From VFKU01 sp964411925 (GTDB lineage: Bacteria; Hydrogenedentota; Hydrogenedentia; Hydrogenedentales; GCA-2746185), in contig CAYPNI010000160.1 in the NCBI GenBank assembly GCA_964411925.1, positions 1 to 7,855 on the forward strand: a stretch of DNA of 7,855 nt, in the 5' to 3' direction. Every line of letters starts with the position of its first letter. The first letter of the stretch is position 1. The position numbers were made by a program, and so were the translations under genes. The notes beneath the pieces were generated by a model. The model was not told where the DNA came from and ran no database searches. It was given only the letters and a program-made list of their open reading frames with translations. This document shows, one piece after another, positions 5,490 to 7,855 of this stretch.

Positions 5490-7271
5490 GCTGCTATCAC
5501 GGGTAAGTTGGTGCGCGTGTCCGGGCCGATGATCGCCGCGTCGGGCATGACGGGTGTGTCCATGGGCGAAATGGTTCGCGTGGGCAAGCTCGGGTTGCTC
5601 GGCGAGGTCATCCGCATCGACGGCGACGTCGCGTTCGCGCAGGTGTACGAGGACACGGCGGGGATGTACCTCAATGAACCGGTGAGCGCGCTCGGCGCGC
5701 CGCTGTCGATCGAACTCGGGCCCGGACTGCTGGGCCAGACGTACGACGGCATCCAGCGTCCGCTGATTGACCTTCAGAAGCAGGCCGGCGACTTCATTGC
5801 GCGCGGTCTGACGTCCGATCCGCTCGATTACAAGAAGACCTGGTCGTGGACGCCGCTGGCGAAGGTTGGGCAGGAGGTCAGCGGCGGCGACTTCCTCGGG
5901 TCCGTCCCGGAGACGGAACACCTCAAGCATTACGTAATGGTGCCGCCGCGCGTGCGCGGCAAGATCAAAGAGATCGCCGGGCCCGGAGAATACAACGTCA
6001 AGCACGTGATTGCACGGCTGGACAACGGCACCGAACTTACGATGACGCACCAGTGGCCGGTCAAGCGGCCGCGCCCGTTCCGGCAGAAGATGCCGTCGAG
6101 CGTGCCCTTCGTCACGGGCCAGCGCGTGCTCGACATGCTATTCCCGATCCCGCTCGGCGGCTCGGCGATTGTCCCAGGCGGTTTCGGCACGGGCAAGACG
6201 GTCGTGGAACAGCAGATTTCGAAATTCTGCAATGCTGACATCATCATTTACGTGGGCTGCGGCGAGCGCGGCAACGAGATGGCCGACGTGCTCGACGAAT
6301 TCCCGCACCTCAAAGATCCCAAGACCGGCGGCCCGCTGATGAATCGCACCGTGCTCGTCGTGAACACGTCGAACATGCCGGTGGCCGCGCGCGAGGCGTC
6401 TGTATACACCGGGATTACGCTCGGCGAGTACTACCGCGACCAGGGCTACTCGGTGGCGATGATGGCCGATTCGACCTCGCGCTGGGCCGAGGCGCTGCGC
6501 GAGATTTCGTCGCGCCTGGAAGAGATGCCCGGTGAAGAAGGCTACCCGACGTATCTTTCCGCGCGCACCGCGGAGTTCTACGAGCGCACGGGACGCGTGA
6601 TTTGCATTGGCTCGAAAGTCGAGGGCAAGGAAGATCGCGCGGGCTCGCTGACGCTGGTCGGCGCGGTGTCGCCTCCGGGCGGCGACTTCTCGGAGCCGGT
6701 CACGCAGAACTCGATGCGCGTTTCGGGCGGTCTGTGGGCGCTGGACGCGAAGCTGGCGTACAGCCGCCACTATCCGAGCGTGAACTGGAACATGAGCTAC
6801 TCGCTGTACTTCAAGGAACTCGAGCCGTGGTTCCGGCAGAACGCGCCGGCTGGTTGGGGCGAACGCCGCCAGCAGGCGGTGGACATTCTCCAGCGCGACA
6901 CGGAGTTGCAGGAAATCGTGCAGCTCGTCGGTCCGGACGCGTTGCAGGACCAGGAGCGGCTCATCCTCGAGTTCTCGCGCATGCTCAAGGAGTCCTTCCT
7001 GCAGCAGAACGCGTATTCGGACGACGACGCCTACAGCTCGCTCGAGAAGACGGGACATCTGCTCGATGCGCTGCTGTCGTTCTACGAGGCCTGCCAGGAC
7101 GCGATCGGCAAGGCCGTGCTCCTGAACACGTTGCTGTCGCATCCGTCGCGCGAGAAGATCGCGCGTTTGCGTGAATTGAACCCCGAGGGGTTCGCGGACA
7201 AGAAGAAGAAGGTGGTGGAAGAAATGAAGGCCGCCATCCAGGGCCTGGTGCAGGAAGCGGCCGCCGCCTGA
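5487..7271 (+). CDS. atpA: V/A-type ATPase catalytic subunit A
   Basis: This 594-residue protein is the catalytic subunit. Three copies alternate with three B subunits, and ATP turnover at the interfaces is coupled to rotation. An N-terminal beta-barrel spans about 1-70. The bulge domain found in A but not B spans about 110-190 (SWTPLAKVGQEVSGGDF, GPGEYNV). The nucleotide domain has the P-loop GGFGTGKT (231-238, K237), YVGCGERGNEM (255-265, catalytic E260), NTSNMPVAAREAS (293-305), the Walker B strand ending MMADSTSRWAEA (325-336, D328) and LEEMPGEEGYPTYLSARTAE (344-363). The ATPase alpha/beta signature PSVNWNMSYS is at 430-439. EIVQLVGPDALQ (476-487) and the C-terminal helical bundle follow. 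The P-loop reads GGFGTGKT where archaeal and Thermus A usually have GPFGSGKT. Length is typical and nothing is broken. The B gene follows after 34 bases. Confidence 0.98.
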   Translation: MAAITGKLVRVSGPMIAASGMTGVSMGEMVRVGKLGLLGEVIRIDGDVAFAQVYEDTAGMYLNEPVSALGAPLSIELGPGLLGQTYDGIQRPLIDLQKQAGDFIARGLTSDPLDYKKTWSWTPLAKVGQEVSGGDFLGSVPETEHLKHYVMVPPRVRGKIKEIAGPGEYNVKHVIARLDNGTELTMTHQWPVKRPRPFRQKMPSSVPFVTGQRVLDMLFPIPLGGSAIVPGGFGTGKTVVEQQISKFCNADIIIYVGCGERGNEMADVLDEFPHLKDPKTGGPLMNRTVLVVNTSNMPVAAREASVYTGITLGEYYRDQGYSVAMMADSTSRWAEALREISSRLEEMPGEEGYPTYLSARTAEFYERTGRVICIGSKVEGKEDRAGSLTLVGAVSPPGGDFSEPVTQNSMRVSGGLWALDAKLAYSRHYPSVNWNMSYSLYFKELEPWFRQNAPAGWGERRQQAVDILQRDTELQEIVQLVGPDALQDQERLILEFSRMLKESFLQQNAYSDDDAYSSLEKTGHLLDALLSFYEACQDAIGKAVLLNTLLSHPSREKIARLRELNPEGFADKKKKVVEEMKAAIQGLVQEAAAA

Positions 7272-7289
7272 TCCGGCGCGAAGACCCGC

Positions 7290-7295
7290 AGGAGG
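7290..7295 (+). promoter_or_regulatory. Ribosome binding site of subunit B
   Basis: AGGAGG lies 10 bases before ATG at 7306 and fixes the start of the truncated B gene in the 34-base A-B gap. Confidence 0.75.
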
Positions 7296-7305
7296 ACACA
7301 TCGAA

Positions 7306-7855
7306 ATGGCAACAGCTGAAGGCGAATTGCTGCAACGGGAGTACTGGGACCTTACGTACATCACGGGACCGCTGGTTTTCCTGCGTAACGGCGACCGGTT
7401 CCCGACAGGCGCGATTCTCGATCTGAAACTTGAAAACGGCGAGCTCCGGCAGGGCCAGGTGCTCGAGGCGACGACCAAACACGCGGTCGTTCAGGTGCTT
7501 CAGGGCACGACGGGCATCGACGTGAAGGGCACGGCGGTATCGCTCAAGAACGAAGGCGCGCGCATCGCGTGTTCGACCGACGTGATCGGCCGATTCTTCA
7601 ATGGCGTCGGTGAACCGCTAGACGGCCTGGCGCCGATCGTGCCGGAGTTCGAGCGCGAAATCGGCGGGTCGGCGATCAACCCGGTATCGCGCGACAAACC
7701 GAACGACTTCATTGAGACGGGCGTCACCGCGATCGACGGGTTCAACACGCTCGTGCGCGGGCAGAAGCTTCCGGTGTTCTCCGGTTCGGGTCTGCCGGCG
7801 AACGAACTCGCGAACATGATCGTGCAGAACTCGCAGGTGCGCGGCGAGGCCGAGG
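7306..7855 (+). CDS. atpB: V/A-type ATPase subunit B, 3' end beyond window
   Basis: The first 183 residues of the non-catalytic nucleotide-binding subunit are visible (family length is roughly 460-480), and the frame is open to the window edge. Residues 12-26 (EYWDLTYITGPLVFL) open the N-terminal barrel. QVLQGTTGIDVKGTAVSL (62-79) and VIGRFFNGVGEPLDG (93-107) match the beta-barrel and the start of the nucleotide domain. INPVSRDKPNDFIETGVTAI (124-143) is highly typical of B. The place of the P-loop is taken by FSGSGLPANELANMI (158-172), which lacks the lysine of a working Walker A; this is the family hallmark separating B from catalytic A. The gene follows A by 34 bases with a good AGGAGG. In related operons the shaft subunit D comes next, and it is not visible here. 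Confidence 0.96.
   Translation, partial: MATAEGELLQREYWDLTYITGPLVFLRNGDRFPTGAILDLKLENGELRQGQVLEATTKHAVVQVLQGTTGIDVKGTAVSLKNEGARIACSTDVIGRFFNGVGEPLDGLAPIVPEFEREIGGSAINPVSRDKPNDFIETGVTAIDGFNTLVRGQKLPVFSGSGLPANELANMIVQNSQVRGEAE

Noticed and set aside
4988..5752. 254-codon minus-strand frame containing CHPERQRRI
   Set aside because: It is the well-known spurious translation of the interspersed repeat and is antisense to the C, F and A genes.
6138..7478. 446-codon minus-strand frame opposite the A and B genes
   Set aside because: Shadow of conserved A-subunit codons; Arg-rich product with no domain.
1..7855. CRISPR array, tRNA or rRNA, insertion sequence, defence or mobile system
   Set aside because: No regularly spaced repeats, cloverleaf, transposase frame or terminal inverted repeats were seen. 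Every supported gene is an ATPase subunit.

Overview
The window carries most of a bacterial V/A-type (Thermus-like) rotary ATPase operon on the + strand, in the order H-I-K-E-C-F-A-B. It is preceded by about 750 bases with no convincing gene. DNA is GC-rich, codons favour G or C in third position, and genes are packed head to tail with overlapping starts and stops. There are no tRNAs, rRNAs, CRISPR arrays or insertion sequences. The gene order is that of the Thermus atp cluster and of archaeal A-type clusters. A copy of a short interspersed repeat common in environmental bacteria (minus-strand translation CHPERQRRI) and the GC-rich style suggest a free-living, GC-rich bacterium from one of the lineages that use a V/A-ATPase. 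The phylum cannot be fixed from this sequence.

Bases 1-130 are locally AT-rich. They hold two T7 runs, each preceded by a weak hairpin on the + strand, an 8-base inverted repeat (ACAATATG/CATATTGT), and a plausible leftward promoter. Bases 131-750 form a long GC-rich leader with no supported ORF. It contains a 10-base inverted repeat (160-169/289-298) enclosing smaller stems, and a strong two-part hairpin (385-427). The operon promoter could not be placed with confidence.

Bases 751-5368 encode H, I, K, E, C and F with junctions from an 8-base overlap to 18 bases apart. Bases 5369-5486 are the one long spacer inside the operon. It carries the interspersed repeat, two mutually exclusive hairpins, and a short direct repeat that runs into the start of the A gene. 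Bases 5487-7271 encode catalytic subunit A. Bases 7306-7855 encode the first 183 residues of subunit B, cut by the window edge. Subunit D, the central shaft, is missing and is expected just downstream.

Together A3B3 form the nucleotide-binding head, F (with the unseen D) belongs to the rotor shaft, C caps the K ring, H and E form the peripheral stalks, and I provides the ion half-channels. Key residues needed for function are visible in A (P-loop K237, catalytic E260), I (arginines 568 and 620) and K (glutamate 99), so the complex looks intact. I find no evidence for a new system. The items most worth a second look are the repeat-bearing spacer before the A gene, the structured leader, and the signal-peptide-bearing single-hairpin K subunit.
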